From Paenibacillus piri (GTDB lineage: Bacteria > Bacillota > Bacilli > Paenibacillales > NBRC-103111), in contig NZ_SMRT01000008.1 of NCBI RefSeq assembly GCF_004354045.1, forward strand, positions 1 to 64,000: a DNA stretch of 64,000 nucleotides, given 5' to 3'. Shown piece by piece: positions 24,015 to 34,400 of the stretch (the stretch's first letter is position 1; each line of letters opens with the position of its first letter). The position numbers and the translations under genes were made by a program. The notes beneath the pieces are model-generated. The model searched no databases. It was not told where the DNA came from and saw only the letters and a list, made by a program, of their open reading frames with translations.

Positions 24015-26261
24015 ATGAAATTCAATTGGCGAAGACGCTTGCTGCTGTCTTATCTCCCTGTTTTTTTTATCGTAGTCACGATGTTGATCCTAATTTTCTT
24101 CTTGTCCATGAGTGAATTTTCCAAGCAGGAAGCAAAGAAAGCGAACGATGTTTATGTCAAACGAATTATTGAAACGATCGATTCCTCTCTTCTTTTTATT
24201 GAGCAGACCATCACCAAAGAAATGATGTCCAACGACAAATTTGCACTCTTCTTGGGTAGCGAAGATACGTTAACGAGATATTATAATCATTTTGAAACAT
24301 CGAAAGTTTTGTTCGATTTGATGCGATACAATCCGCTCATTGATTCGCTCTATTTGTACCGGAACTCAGACCAGGTCGTACTGACCGAAAAATCTTCCCC
24401 GTTGTTCGAGGAATTTGGAGACCGCCGATTTTTGATTAGTCTGATCGAGGACGGCGTCCCGAGGCGCTACACCGGGTTGAGAATGTATAAGGAGAACGCT
24501 GAAGCGGGAATGGGCCGACCCGTAATTACGCTGGTCAAAAAAATGTTCCCGCCGTTCGGCAATGAAGGTTTTATCATCGTCAATGTTCGGTTGGATTCAA
24601 TACGGCTGATCGTTCAGCCGATGCTCGATTCTAAAATCAGCCATATTGATATTTTTGACCAGAACGGTTCGTTTTTATTTGGTGAGAGCGGGAGGTTGGC
24701 GGATGCAGCCATTCAGGCTCGTCCTTCCGCCACAACGATGGTCGCCTCCGACTATTCGGGTTGGGTGGGAAACAGCAGCTTCGCGGACAAAAGCTTGTTC
24801 GGATTATTTTCGGTAATAAGTTACGTCTGGATGAGCATCGGGATGTTTACTCTTATTGCAGGGTGTATTTGGATTTTCTATATTACCCGTAAAAATTACA
24901 AACCAATTGAAAAGATTATGGCTCGAATTATCCATGTTTCGCAGAACAGCAGTCTTTCTTTTGTTGGAAAAGCAGATAATGACGAGTTCAAGTTCATCGA
25001 AGCGGGTATCCACAAATTGATTGATCAATCGATTCGTTATGAAAAGCAAAATGAAGAAAACCAAATTTACCGAAGCAAACATTTCTTTCAACAATTGCTT
25101 GAAGGCAACCTGACGAGCGGTCCTTCGATATGGAAGGATGAGCTCCTGCATTTGGGATTTGGAAGAGACATCGAGAGGTTTACTGTCATCGTTGTAGAGC
25201 TGGATAAATATTCCGAGTTTATCAAAATCAATAACGTGAAGGATCAAAATCTTCTTAAATTTATCGTCAGCAGCGTCTTGAAGGAAATTTGTCAGAACCA
25301 TTCGGCGACCGTATGGGTGGAATGGATCGATGCGTATCATCTGGCTGCGCTGTTTCCGATCGCCCGCGACATGGAGGCCGGTGGTTCGATACATCAAATA
25401 GGCGAGGAAACGATTCGATGGGTGGCTGACAATTTGTCGTTTACGATTACGATCGGCATCGGCTCGCCGACAAAGCGGCTCGAAGAGATCCCGGTTTCTT
25501 ACGATGACGCCGTGACGGCGCTGCAATACAAGTCGACGCTCGGGAACAACCGGCTGCTCGACCTTACCGAAATTGCCGGCAAAACGGATCATAAGGACAT
25601 GTTCAAAAATTTGCAGAGCATCCGTTCCATCACCCAATCGTTCCGGCTTGGCGACGAGAATTGGAAGGAAGAATACGCCAAGATTCTCGGGCAGATTCAA
25701 TCTGAGCCGATACCCAAAGACGATTTAATCGGTATGATGAATTATATGATTTATCAATTGTATCAGGAGTCGACGGAATTGTCTGAGGAGCTGCGGCGGG
25801 TGTGGGAAACGAGGCTGCCCGAATTCAATGCCGTATTGGATCAATTTGATACCGTGGCGGAACTGGAAGCTTCCCTTTTTGGCGTATTGAATGGGACGGC
25901 CGAAGACATGCGCCGCATACGCGAAAGCAAAACTCATTATCAGCTGATTGGCGATATGAAGGCCTATATCGAATCCCATTTTGCCGATCCCGACTTGAGC
26001 TTAACCGTGCTTAGCGACCAATTTGAATTGCATCCGAACTACTTGAGCCGATTATTCAAAGAGGAATTCGGCGAGAAATTTATTGATTACTTGACCAAAA
26101 TGCGTATAGAGCGCGCCAAGAAGCTTCTTGCGGAAACGGGGCATTCCGTGCAGGACGTATCCGTTCAGGTTGGTTATACGTTATCGGTATCGTTCATACG
26201 CGTCTTTAAAAAGCATGTCGGGATGACACCGGGTGATTACAGAAAAGGCATCATGACCTGA
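24015..26261 (+). CDS. Membrane-anchored AraC-family regulator
   Basis: 748-residue one-component regulator. Membrane segments lie near residues 9-31 and 268-292, with a sensor domain outside between them. A HAMP-like linker and a middle domain with degenerate cyclase-like features follow. The C-terminal AraC domain has helix-turn-helix motifs LSDQFELHPNYLSRLFKEE and VSVQVGYTLSVSFIRVFKK. The ATG has GCGGAGG nine bases upstream. It lies ahead of, and on the same strand as, the two permeases, binding protein and two GH28 genes. It is the likely local activator of that pectin set. A terminator after it suggests separate transcription. Confidence 0.88.
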   Translation: MKFNWRRRLLLSYLPVFFIVVTMLILIFFLSMSEFSKQEAKKANDVYVKRIIETIDSSLLFIEQTITKEMMSNDKFALFLGSEDTLTRYYNHFETSKVLFDLMRYNPLIDSLYLYRNSDQVVLTEKSSPLFEEFGDRRFLISLIEDGVPRRYTGLRMYKENAEAGMGRPVITLVKKMFPPFGNEGFIIVNVRLDSIRLIVQPMLDSKISHIDIFDQNGSFLFGESGRLADAAIQARPSATTMVASDYSGWVGNSSFADKSLFGLFSVISYVWMSIGMFTLIAGCIWIFYITRKNYKPIEKIMARIIHVSQNSSLSFVGKADNDEFKFIEAGIHKLIDQSIRYEKQNEENQIYRSKHFFQQLLEGNLTSGPSIWKDELLHLGFGRDIERFTVIVVELDKYSEFIKINNVKDQNLLKFIVSSVLKEICQNHSATVWVEWIDAYHLAALFPIARDMEAGGSIHQIGEETIRWVADNLSFTITIGIGSPTKRLEEIPVSYDDAVTALQYKSTLGNNRLLDLTEIAGKTDHKDMFKNLQSIRSITQSFRLGDENWKEEYAKILGQIQSEPIPKDDLIGMMNYMIYQLYQESTELSEELRRVWETRLPEFNAVLDQFDTVAELEASLFGVLNGTAEDMRRIRESKTHYQLIGDMKAYIESHFADPDLSLTVLSDQFELHPNYLSRLFKEEFGEKFIDYLTKMRIERAKKLLAETGHSVQDVSVQVGYTLSVSFIRVFKKHVGMTPGDYRKGIMT

Positions 26262-26308
26262 TTTTGCTAAAATGCATATCCGTTACAAAATGCATATTGC
26301 CCATTTTC

Positions 26309-26337
26309 GCCCTTTGAAAAAGGGCTTTTTTGTTTTT
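26309..26337 (+). terminator. Terminator after the set 4 regulator
   Basis: GCCCTTTGAAAAAGGGC forms a compact hairpin followed by TTTTTTGTTTTT. Confidence 0.8.
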
Positions 26338-26439
26338 GCATGCCACCTTAAAACATATCTATGTACGCCTCGGGCTTCAGCCTTTACGATGAATCTGCCA
26401 ACAAAATATCGTCACAGAGAGAGGAGGTACTCTATACAA

Positions 26440-27402
26440 ATGAAAACAGCTCAACCCCCTTTGTCAAAGGAAACGATGGAACGGGCGGTTCTAAGCGTCA
26501 GACTGCGCAGAAAAAGGATAATTAAACAAAATATTCCGTTAATGGTCATGTTTTTGCCGGTCATCCTGTTCTATATCGTGTTCAAGTACATCCCAATGCT
26601 GGGCTTAGTCATTGCTTTCAAGGACTACAACTTTTTCGACGGGATCATCGGCAGCGAATGGGTTGGTTTCAAACATTTCAAATATTTGTTTGGAAACGCC
26701 TATACGCGGGACATCATCTACAATACATTGCTGCTCAGCTGTCTGCGTGTATTCGTAAGCTTTCCTTTTCCGATATTGCTTGCTATTATGCTGAACGAGG
26801 CGCGAAAGCTGCTGTTCAAAAAAACGGTGCAAACGCTTGTCTACCTTCCGCATTTTCTTTCGTGGATCATCGTTGGCGGTATTGTGGTGACGGTTTTTGC
26901 CGAGCAGACCGGAGTCGTGAACGGCTTGATAAAGCTGCTGGGCCTACCCAGTTACGCATTCCTTTATCATGAAGGCTCTTGGATATCGATCTATGTCGGT
27001 TCAAGCATATGGAAGGAAGCGGGGTTCAGCGCCATTATTTATTTGGCTGCGCTCACTACGATCGATCCCAGCCTATATGAAGCCGCGAGCATGGATGGGG
27101 CAGGGAAATGGCACAAAATCTGGCATATTACGCTGCCTGGAATTCGCCCGACCATTGTGTTAATGCTTATTTTGGCGATGGGCCATGTGATGGAGGTCGG
27201 ATTCGACCATGTCTACGTCCTGCAAAACCAGGTGGTTGCAAAAGTATCTGAAGTCATAAGCACGTATATTTTCAAGATCGGTCTGCAGGGAGCCGACTTT
27301 AGTGTGACTGCGGCAATGGGTATGTTCGAATCGCTGATTGGGATTGTTCTCGTGGTGATCACCAATCGAATCGCCCGTGCCTTTGATCAAGGACTTTGGT
27401 AA
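26440..27402 (+). CDS. LplB-type sugar ABC transporter permease
   Basis: 320-residue permease of the fourth transporter set. Membrane helices start at MVMFLPVILFYIVFKYIPMLG. The ATPase-docking loop EAASMDGAGKWHKIWHITLPG is intact. The frame is open from 26272, but ATG 26440 has GAGGAGG 12 bases upstream and starts where relatives start; the longer version would include the terminator region. It is followed 14 bases later by its partner permease. Confidence 0.9.
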   Translation: MKTAQPPLSKETMERAVLSVRLRRKRIIKQNIPLMVMFLPVILFYIVFKYIPMLGLVIAFKDYNFFDGIIGSEWVGFKHFKYLFGNAYTRDIIYNTLLLSCLRVFVSFPFPILLAIMLNEARKLLFKKTVQTLVYLPHFLSWIIVGGIVVTVFAEQTGVVNGLIKLLGLPSYAFLYHEGSWISIYVGSSIWKEAGFSAIIYLAALTTIDPSLYEAASMDGAGKWHKIWHITLPGIRPTIVLMLILAMGHVMEVGFDHVYVLQNQVVAKVSEVISTYIFKIGLQGADFSVTAAMGMFESLIGIVLVVITNRIARAFDQGLW

Positions 27403-27416
27403 AAAGGTGGATTATC

Positions 27417-28292
27417 ATGAAGGAGAAAAAGGGCGAATCGCTGTTTTATGCGATCAATTATTTCGTACTGACATTAGTGGCGCTCAGCTGTCTGCTGCCA
27501 ATCATCAATATCGTCGCCGTTTCCGTCAGCGATCATAATGCGGTGGCATCCGGCTTCGTTTCCTTGTGGCCGATCGGCTTTAACTTGGATTCGTATAAAA
27601 CATTGCTCAAAGGAACCGACATCGTACGCGCTTTTCAGAACAGTATAGTCATTACGCTGGTCGGCATATCGCTCAGCATGTTATTCACCGTCATGGCGGC
27701 TTATCCGTTGTCGCGCAAATATTTCTTTGGGCGGAGATTTTTCACGATGGCTATGGTGTTTACCATGCTGTTCAGCGGGGGACTGATCCCGACATTTTTG
27801 CTCGTCAAGTCGCTTGGCCTTGTCAATACGTACGGCGCTCTTTGGCTGCCCGGACTCGTCAGCACGTACAATATGCTCATTATGCGTACTTTTTTTGACA
27901 ACATCCCGGCGGAGACGGAAGAAGCGGCCCGGATTGACGGCTGCGGAGAGCTGAGATTGCTTGGACAAATCATTTTGCCGCTCTCATTGCCGGTTATCGC
28001 TACATTGGCGCTGTTTTACGGGGTCGGTTTCTGGAACGCGTTTATGAACGTGCTCATTTACATCAACAATCCGAAAATGTTCAATCTTACCGTTCTTGTG
28101 CAAAAAATGGTGCAAAGCCAGCAGCTGATGCAGCAAATGAATAATTTGCAGCCTGACGATGTGGAAGCGGTCACGCCGGACTCAATCAAAAGTGCCGCCA
28201 TCGTCGTCATGATCGTACCGATGCTGATTGTATATCCGTTTGTGCAAAAATATTTCGTCAAAGGGGTGATGATCGGGTCCGTCAAAGGATAG
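27417..28292 (+). CDS. LplC/YtcP-type sugar ABC transporter permease
   Basis: 291-residue partner permease with six predicted helices, EAA loop EEAARIDGCGELRLLGQIILPLSLP and C-terminus KYFVKGVMIGSVKG. ATG 27417 has AAAGGTGG six bases upstream. An in-frame start at 27396 overlaps the previous gene and lacks a ribosome site. The binding-protein gene follows after 66 bases. Confidence 0.92.
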   Translation: MKEKKGESLFYAINYFVLTLVALSCLLPIINIVAVSVSDHNAVASGFVSLWPIGFNLDSYKTLLKGTDIVRAFQNSIVITLVGISLSMLFTVMAAYPLSRKYFFGRRFFTMAMVFTMLFSGGLIPTFLLVKSLGLVNTYGALWLPGLVSTYNMLIMRTFFDNIPAETEEAARIDGCGELRLLGQIILPLSLPVIATLALFYGVGFWNAFMNVLIYINNPKMFNLTVLVQKMVQSQQLMQQMNNLQPDDVEAVTPDSIKSAAIVVMIVPMLIVYPFVQKYFVKGVMIGSVKG

Positions 28293-28358
28293 CGATGCTC
28301 CACAATCGGTTTTTAACAAGATTCATGCTTTCAAAAAAAATTCGCGGAGGCAAGCAAA

Positions 28359-30026
28359 ATGAAAATCGGTTCAAACAAATGGGTGTCCGTATTTGCAGTA
28401 ACCGCTATGACCGGTACTCTGCTCATTGGCTGCTCAGAAGGTAAGCAAGAGAAGCAACCATCTGACAACGGCAAGCCGGCAGCGCAGGGAGAAGCAAAAA
28501 AGGAAGTGAAAGAGGCGGCCAGAGGGTCCATTACCGCATCCCTTTACGACAGAGGACGTGTCCCTGCGGAAGAAGGAACGATGGATAAAAACAGATGGAC
28601 TGAGTGGGTTAATAAGAACGGGCCTGCGGATGTGAAATATGTTTTGATTCCTAGAACGGATTCGATCGCCAAATTCAATACGCTATTCGCTTCGGGAGAT
28701 GTTCCCGACATTATCAACGAGTACGATACGAAGTACCGCGATCTGCTGTATCAACAAAAGCAGCTGATGCCTCTGGATGACTTGATCGAGAAGTATGCAC
28801 CCAATTATAAAAAGCTGCTGGAGCAATATCCGCAATTAAAAAAGGCGGGTACGAAATCGGACGGCAAGCTTTACGAGATCGGTCGTCTGCAGGGAACGAT
28901 GTCCATGTATTCCCTTATTATTCGCGCTGATTGGCTTAAAAAGCTGAATCTGCAAATGCCCCAGACACCGGAGGAGCTCTTTAACGTCGCCAAAGCTTTT
29001 GCGACACAGGACCCCAATGGCGACGGGAAAAAGAATACGTATGGGATATCGCTCGCTCAAGATACGGGTATGGCGATCAGTAAGATGTATGGCGCTGCGG
29101 GCTGGGTCGTGAAGGACGGCAAACTCATCTACGATTGGGACAGAGAGAAAGCAAGCAACGCATTCAAAAAGCGGCTGTTTGACGAAGGCATCGTTGACAA
29201 GGATTACCTCACCGACAAAAACGGTGAAAAGGCGAAGCAGGATTACCTTAGCGGCAAGCTCGGCATTTATGCCATGCAGCATTCGCAGCAGCTCAATCCC
29301 GGGTTGAACAACTACCAAACGCTGAAGAAAAATGCGCCTAATGCGGAAATTGTGCCGCTGCCGCTGCCGAAGACCCAATTTGGCCAATTCAGCATGAACT
29401 TTCTCAATCCGGCACAAATGACGACCGTCATTTACCGGGGAGCTAAAGATCCGGTTGCCGCTATGAAATATATCGATTTCATGGCATCAAAAGAAACGGC
29501 CGGCGTCATGAAATACGGTTTGGAAGGAACGCATTGGAAGCAAGGCCCCAAGGGATGCCCAATCCCGATGGATGTCGAGAAAAACAAAAAAGAGCTCGTC
29601 TATGTGCCCGACCTTGCGATGCAAACATCGCCTGACTTGGTGGGCGTCTGCAATCAAACGGAAAGCTCCTTCGATGAGTCCATTCCGGATCAAAAGGAAT
29701 ATTTGGCCTTCATCAAGCAGGCTCGGGCGGCTTATGAAACGCCTGAGCGGCCGATTCCGGATTTAACGCTCTCCGAGCATATGCCTACTTTGCCGTCCGA
29801 CCTCGCCAAAATCAGTAGCGATCTTGACCTGCAAATCAGCGGAATTTGGGCGAAATCGGTTGTCAGCGGATCGACTTACACGGTCGACAACGCGCTGTCC
29901 GATGCGAAGGCGGTATGGGAAAAAGGCGGAGGTAAGCAATTGGAAGACTGGTATGCGAAATGGTATGCGGAAAATAAGGACAAAGCGTTCCTCTCTCAGG
30001 ACATTTATAAATTTTTGAATAAATAA
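28359..30026 (+). CDS. LplA-type sugar-binding lipoprotein
   Basis: 555-residue binding protein. The signal peptide ends in lipobox LLIGC (Cys 25), followed by a Lys/Glu-rich linker. The mature part has FASGDVPDIINEY, IIRADWLKKLNLQMP and the QDPNGDGKKNTYG loop typical of the family. GCGGAGG lies eight bases upstream of the ATG. It delivers substrate to the permeases encoded just before. The GH28 gene immediately downstream points to galacturonate-containing oligosaccharides as ligand. Confidence 0.92.
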   Translation: MKIGSNKWVSVFAVTAMTGTLLIGCSEGKQEKQPSDNGKPAAQGEAKKEVKEAARGSITASLYDRGRVPAEEGTMDKNRWTEWVNKNGPADVKYVLIPRTDSIAKFNTLFASGDVPDIINEYDTKYRDLLYQQKQLMPLDDLIEKYAPNYKKLLEQYPQLKKAGTKSDGKLYEIGRLQGTMSMYSLIIRADWLKKLNLQMPQTPEELFNVAKAFATQDPNGDGKKNTYGISLAQDTGMAISKMYGAAGWVVKDGKLIYDWDREKASNAFKKRLFDEGIVDKDYLTDKNGEKAKQDYLSGKLGIYAMQHSQQLNPGLNNYQTLKKNAPNAEIVPLPLPKTQFGQFSMNFLNPAQMTTVIYRGAKDPVAAMKYIDFMASKETAGVMKYGLEGTHWKQGPKGCPIPMDVEKNKKELVYVPDLAMQTSPDLVGVCNQTESSFDESIPDQKEYLAFIKQARAAYETPERPIPDLTLSEHMPTLPSDLAKISSDLDLQISGIWAKSVVSGSTYTVDNALSDAKAVWEKGGGKQLEDWYAKWYAENKDKAFLSQDIYKFLNK

Positions 30027-30037
30027 TAGTCGGATTA

Positions 30038-30077
30038 CAGGTACCCCGAAGACGGCATGTTCCGTCTTTGGGACCTG
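30038..30077 (+). promoter_or_regulatory. Stem-loop between binding protein and GH28 genes
   Basis: CCCGAAGACGG pairs with CCGTCTTTGGG, extended by CAGGT/ACCTG after a small bulge. There is no T-run, so it is more likely an mRNA-stabilising or processing hairpin than a strong terminator. Such hairpins often let binding proteins be made in excess. Confidence 0.5.
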
Positions 30078-30111
30078 CATTATGTCCTTCTACTTTCGAT
30101 AGGAGACCGTT

Positions 30112-31413
30112 ATGGATTATAATGTAAAGCTTTTTGGCGCCGTGGGCGATGGACAAACATTGGATCACGAGGCGATCCAATCTGCGATTGACGAGTGCGG
30201 TCGAAACAGCGGCGGCATCGTTCGTGTACCGAGTGGAACGTATCTTTGCGGAACGATCCATATCCGGTCGAATGTGTGTCTGCATCTGGAGATGGGCGCA
30301 GTCATTCGCGGGGCGGACGATTCGTCCCTCTACCCCGAAATTTGCAAGACGCCTTATGGAAACCTGCCCGGTCAAATACAGGCTTTGATTTGGGCCGACG
30401 GCGTGGAAAACATTTCAATTACCGGACTTGGGATCATCGATGGCGGAGGCGCCGGCCCACTTCCTCCGTCTGTGGCCGCAGGGGTGAAATTCCGGCCGGC
30501 ACTGCTGTTTTACCGGGACTGTAAAAATGTGAAGTTTCTCGATATTACAATGCAGTATTCTTGCTTCTGGACGCTGCATCTAATGCGATGCGAGGATGTG
30601 ATGGTGCGCGGGGTCACGATTCTTGCCAACAAGCAGCGAATTAATACCGACGGCATTGATCCCGACGGTTGCAAAAACGTCATTATCAGCGACTGCAACA
30701 TTAAAACTGGCGACGACTGCATCGTGATCAAAAGCACGGAGGGAGATGTGTGCGAGAACATTACGGTGACCAACTGCGTCCTCAGTTCCGGGCACGCCGC
30801 CCTTAAAATCGGAACGGAAGCAACCGGACCGATACGCAACATCACTTTTAACAACTGCGTCATCCATGATACGGATGTGGCGCTTGCGCTTTATATGAAA
30901 GATGGCAGCGCTTACGAAAACATGGTATTCAGCAACATGATCGTTGAAGCGCGCAATGAATTCCCGATTTTGCTGGACATCACTCCCCGCTATTACAAGG
31001 AACCGAAGCTAGGACGTATCCGGAACATCACCTTTGACAATATTACCGTGACGGCGAAGGGGCGCTGCTACATCGAAGGAGTCCCCGGACAGCCAGTCGA
31101 GAATGTCCGTTTCCGCAATATCATTTGGAACGTATCCGGTCCATGCAATTTGGCAAATTCAACAAAACCGCCGGGGGCCCGCCGTGTTGAGATCGATCCG
31201 AATCGGGTTAATTACGCCACGCATCCTTACCAGTTCATCGCTGTGAATGTAGACGGCTTGCTTCTGAGCGATATCCGCATTCGACACGAGCGGACGGACT
31301 GTTTGCCGGATCGGGGGCGCCTCTTCGCAGACCATGTCCGCGATTTGACAGTGGAACGCATGGATTCTTTTGAGGTTCCGGCTGGGCTGGAACCGGTTGT
31401 AATTCATCACTGA
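30112..31413 (+). CDS. Cytoplasmic GH28-family glycoside hydrolase
   Basis: 433-residue parallel beta-helix enzyme, probably removing galacturonate (or a related uronic acid) from imported pectin oligosaccharides. The N-terminal FGAVGDGQTLDHEAIQSAI block and catalytic-region motifs NTDGIDPDG (near 178) and TGDDCIVIKS (near 198) are canonical. The usual GHG motif is GHA here, followed by ALKIGTE. There is no signal peptide, so the substrate must be imported, which fits the transporter genes just upstream. The ATG follows GATAGGAGA. The next gene codes for an extracellular GH28 protein. Confidence 0.88.
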   Translation: MDYNVKLFGAVGDGQTLDHEAIQSAIDECGRNSGGIVRVPSGTYLCGTIHIRSNVCLHLEMGAVIRGADDSSLYPEICKTPYGNLPGQIQALIWADGVENISITGLGIIDGGGAGPLPPSVAAGVKFRPALLFYRDCKNVKFLDITMQYSCFWTLHLMRCEDVMVRGVTILANKQRINTDGIDPDGCKNVIISDCNIKTGDDCIVIKSTEGDVCENITVTNCVLSSGHAALKIGTEATGPIRNITFNNCVIHDTDVALALYMKDGSAYENMVFSNMIVEARNEFPILLDITPRYYKEPKLGRIRNITFDNITVTAKGRCYIEGVPGQPVENVRFRNIIWNVSGPCNLANSTKPPGARRVEIDPNRVNYATHPYQFIAVNVDGLLLSDIRIRHERTDCLPDRGRLFADHVRDLTVERMDSFEVPAGLEPVVIHH

Positions 31414-31446
31414 CTTGCCAATTAGCGCAAGAAAAGGGAGAGGCTG

Positions 31447-34400
31447 ATGAAAAAGAATAGGTTCTTAAGTATAATGCTGATCGTTGTATTGCTGGCTGGG
31501 ATGATGCCGGTATTTGACTCCGCCTTCAATATCGCACAGGCGTCAGGGACGGACACCTTCTTTTTGAACGAAGACTTTAACAACAATGTCAATTTCCCGA
31601 CAGGTCAAGCGCCGAATTACGCGGATTGGTCGTCGGAAGGCAACGGGGTGTTGGATAAAAATTTTTGGATTACCGAAACGTCAACCGGCACCGTAACTGT
31701 AGAGGATTTCCCCGGTAGTTCTGACCGAAGCGTGAAAATAACGAAGTCAGCCAACAATACGAATAAAGCGGAATCCGCAGTAGATTTTAGCAGTCAGCCG
31801 CTAAGTGGACTGGTGACCGTGGAAGCGAAAGTGATGTCTTCCGGAAGCATGACCGGAACCCAGGTAGCCCCATATATCGTTGATGCGGCGGGCATTTCTA
31901 TTGTAAAGATACAATGGAACGGCGGGCAGATAAAGGCAAATACCGGGGCTGCGCAAAATAACGTTCAAGCATTTGTTTCGAACACATGGTATACCGTTAA
32001 AACAGTGATCAATACATCGAATAATACATATGACTTGTATATTGATGAAACGAAGATGTTAACAGGCGCAGCTTTAAACGGCGGTACGGGCAAGGGTGTG
32101 GCAAAAGTTACTTTCAAAATGGACAGCGGCAACAACACCGGGACTATTCATTATGACAATATGAAAATCTATACGACCGCACCATCCGCCGCTGTAACGG
32201 GGCTGGAATTTGATCAGAATACATATAGCATCTATATAGGAGATAGTATCAATACCGTGGCGAGAGCGGTCTACGCGGACAACAGCAAGCAAGTTTTAAC
32301 GAGCGGCAATGCGTTCTCTTCCTCCAATTCAAGCATCGCATCCATTCACCCGGCAACAGGGGTAGTGACTGCGCAAAATGAGGGTACAACGCAAATTTCC
32401 GTTTCAAACAGCGTATACAGCACGCCCGCAACGGCAACCGTGATCGTAAATGCGCTTCCGGTGCTTTCGGCGCCGTCCGGGGTTAGCGCAGGCGTGGTGA
32501 CGGATATTTTCGCGCAGTTGAATTGGTCTGCGGCATCCGGCGCATCCAAATATTTTATATACAGGGCGGCCGCAGGAAGCGGGCAATACAGTAAAATCGG
32601 AGAATCGACTACAAATTCATATACGGATAATACAGTGGCGGCAAGTACAACTTACGATTACACCGTATCTTCCGTATTTACGACTCCGGGCAGACAAGTG
32701 ATCGAATCTGCACATAGCGCTAAAGTGAGTACAACGACATCCGCGACATCCGGCTTTATTGTAAATGACGATTTTACTAGCACAGCAACAGGATCATTGC
32801 CTGCCGGATGGGATTACATCCTTGCGGGAGCCGGTACTGCGGCTGTCGCAGAAGTTCCGTCCGCCGCCGACAAAAGCTTGAGCTTAAAGGTGACAAACAA
32901 GAGCGATGCGGCTGAAGTCGACCGGATTTTCCCGGGGGTCGGCGGAAAAGTAGCCATCGAGGCCCGGGTGATGACAACTGGGGATCAATTCAGCGTTGCA
33001 CCGTACATTTACAACAATAACGATAAAGCTGTCATGAAATTCGGGTTCAGATCCGGTTATTTTGTTGCCATCGGAGCGACAAAGTCTATCAACACGAAGC
33101 CGTTCACTGCAAACCGATGGTATGACGTTAAAATCGTAATGAATACTGGCGCGAATACGTACGATCTTTGGATTGACGGGGATAAACAGGACATTGACAG
33201 GGAAGATTTAATCGTTCCTTTTGGAGGTGCAGCCACTGGCATAACGCGAGTGATGTTTAAAGCGGACAACAGCAACGCTTCCACAAGCTATGTGAATAAC
33301 CTGAAAGTTTATTTGCTGCCTCCTGCTCCAATTACGGACATCAGCTTCGATCGACCGGCGTACACCCTCTATACAGACGATACGTTTCAAGCAAGGGTGA
33401 ACACGATTGATGCCGATGGCGCCAAAGTGAACGTAACTAACGGCGCAATAATTACCTCTTCCAATCCCGGTGTAGCGACTATGGATGCAACAGGTAAAAT
33501 TACAGCAGTCGGCACAGGAACGACACAGCTAACCGCTGCCTATACAGTCGGGGGGAGCGAGTATCGAGCCGAGGCGACGGTAACGGTAAATTCAATCTCA
33601 GATCTGCATGCGCCTCAAGGGCTTACTGTGGAGAAAGAATGGAGCACCTCCGTCACATTAAAGTGGACTCCTGCGGCTGTTGCGACCCAATACAGCGTCT
33701 ACAGGTCAAACAAGGGAGACAACCAGTACCGTTATGTCGGCCAGTCCCAGCCCGGCATTGCAGCCTATATCGATAACAATGTAGCGCCCCGCACAGCATA
33801 CGATTATAAAGTAACATCCGTATTTTCGACTCCGGGCGGGCAAGTGATTGAATCGGCGCAAAGCGGTAAAATAACTGCCGTTACTGCGGCTCCGCTTGCC
33901 AATTTCCCGTCTGCGGCGACAGGACTGACCGTTGACGATCATTTCAATGGCAATAAAACTGGAAATACACCGGACGGTTGGACAGCGGATACTTCGGGCG
34001 GTACAGTGACCGTGGAGGAAGTTCCGTTCCCGGCCGATAAGAGCGTCAAGATATCCAAAAGCGCATCGGCGGATAATGCAACCGCCACAAGGACTTTTCC
34101 CTCACTGAACGGGATTGTGACCATTGAGGCTAAAGTAAAAGCGATGGATAGATCCGGAACCAAACACATCCCGACCATCTATGACAGCAATGGCAACACA
34201 ATTGCGCGCATAGCATTAAATAATACGAATATCTCTTATGTCGGAAGCAACGGGTCATGGACCGGCGCAGGAGTCACTTTCGATGCGGACAAATGGTATA
34301 TTATCCGGGCGGTTCTCGATACGACTGCCAATAAGTACGATCTTTACATTGACGGAATCAAAAAAGCGAGTGGAATTCCTTTCTTGACCGAGGCTTCGGA

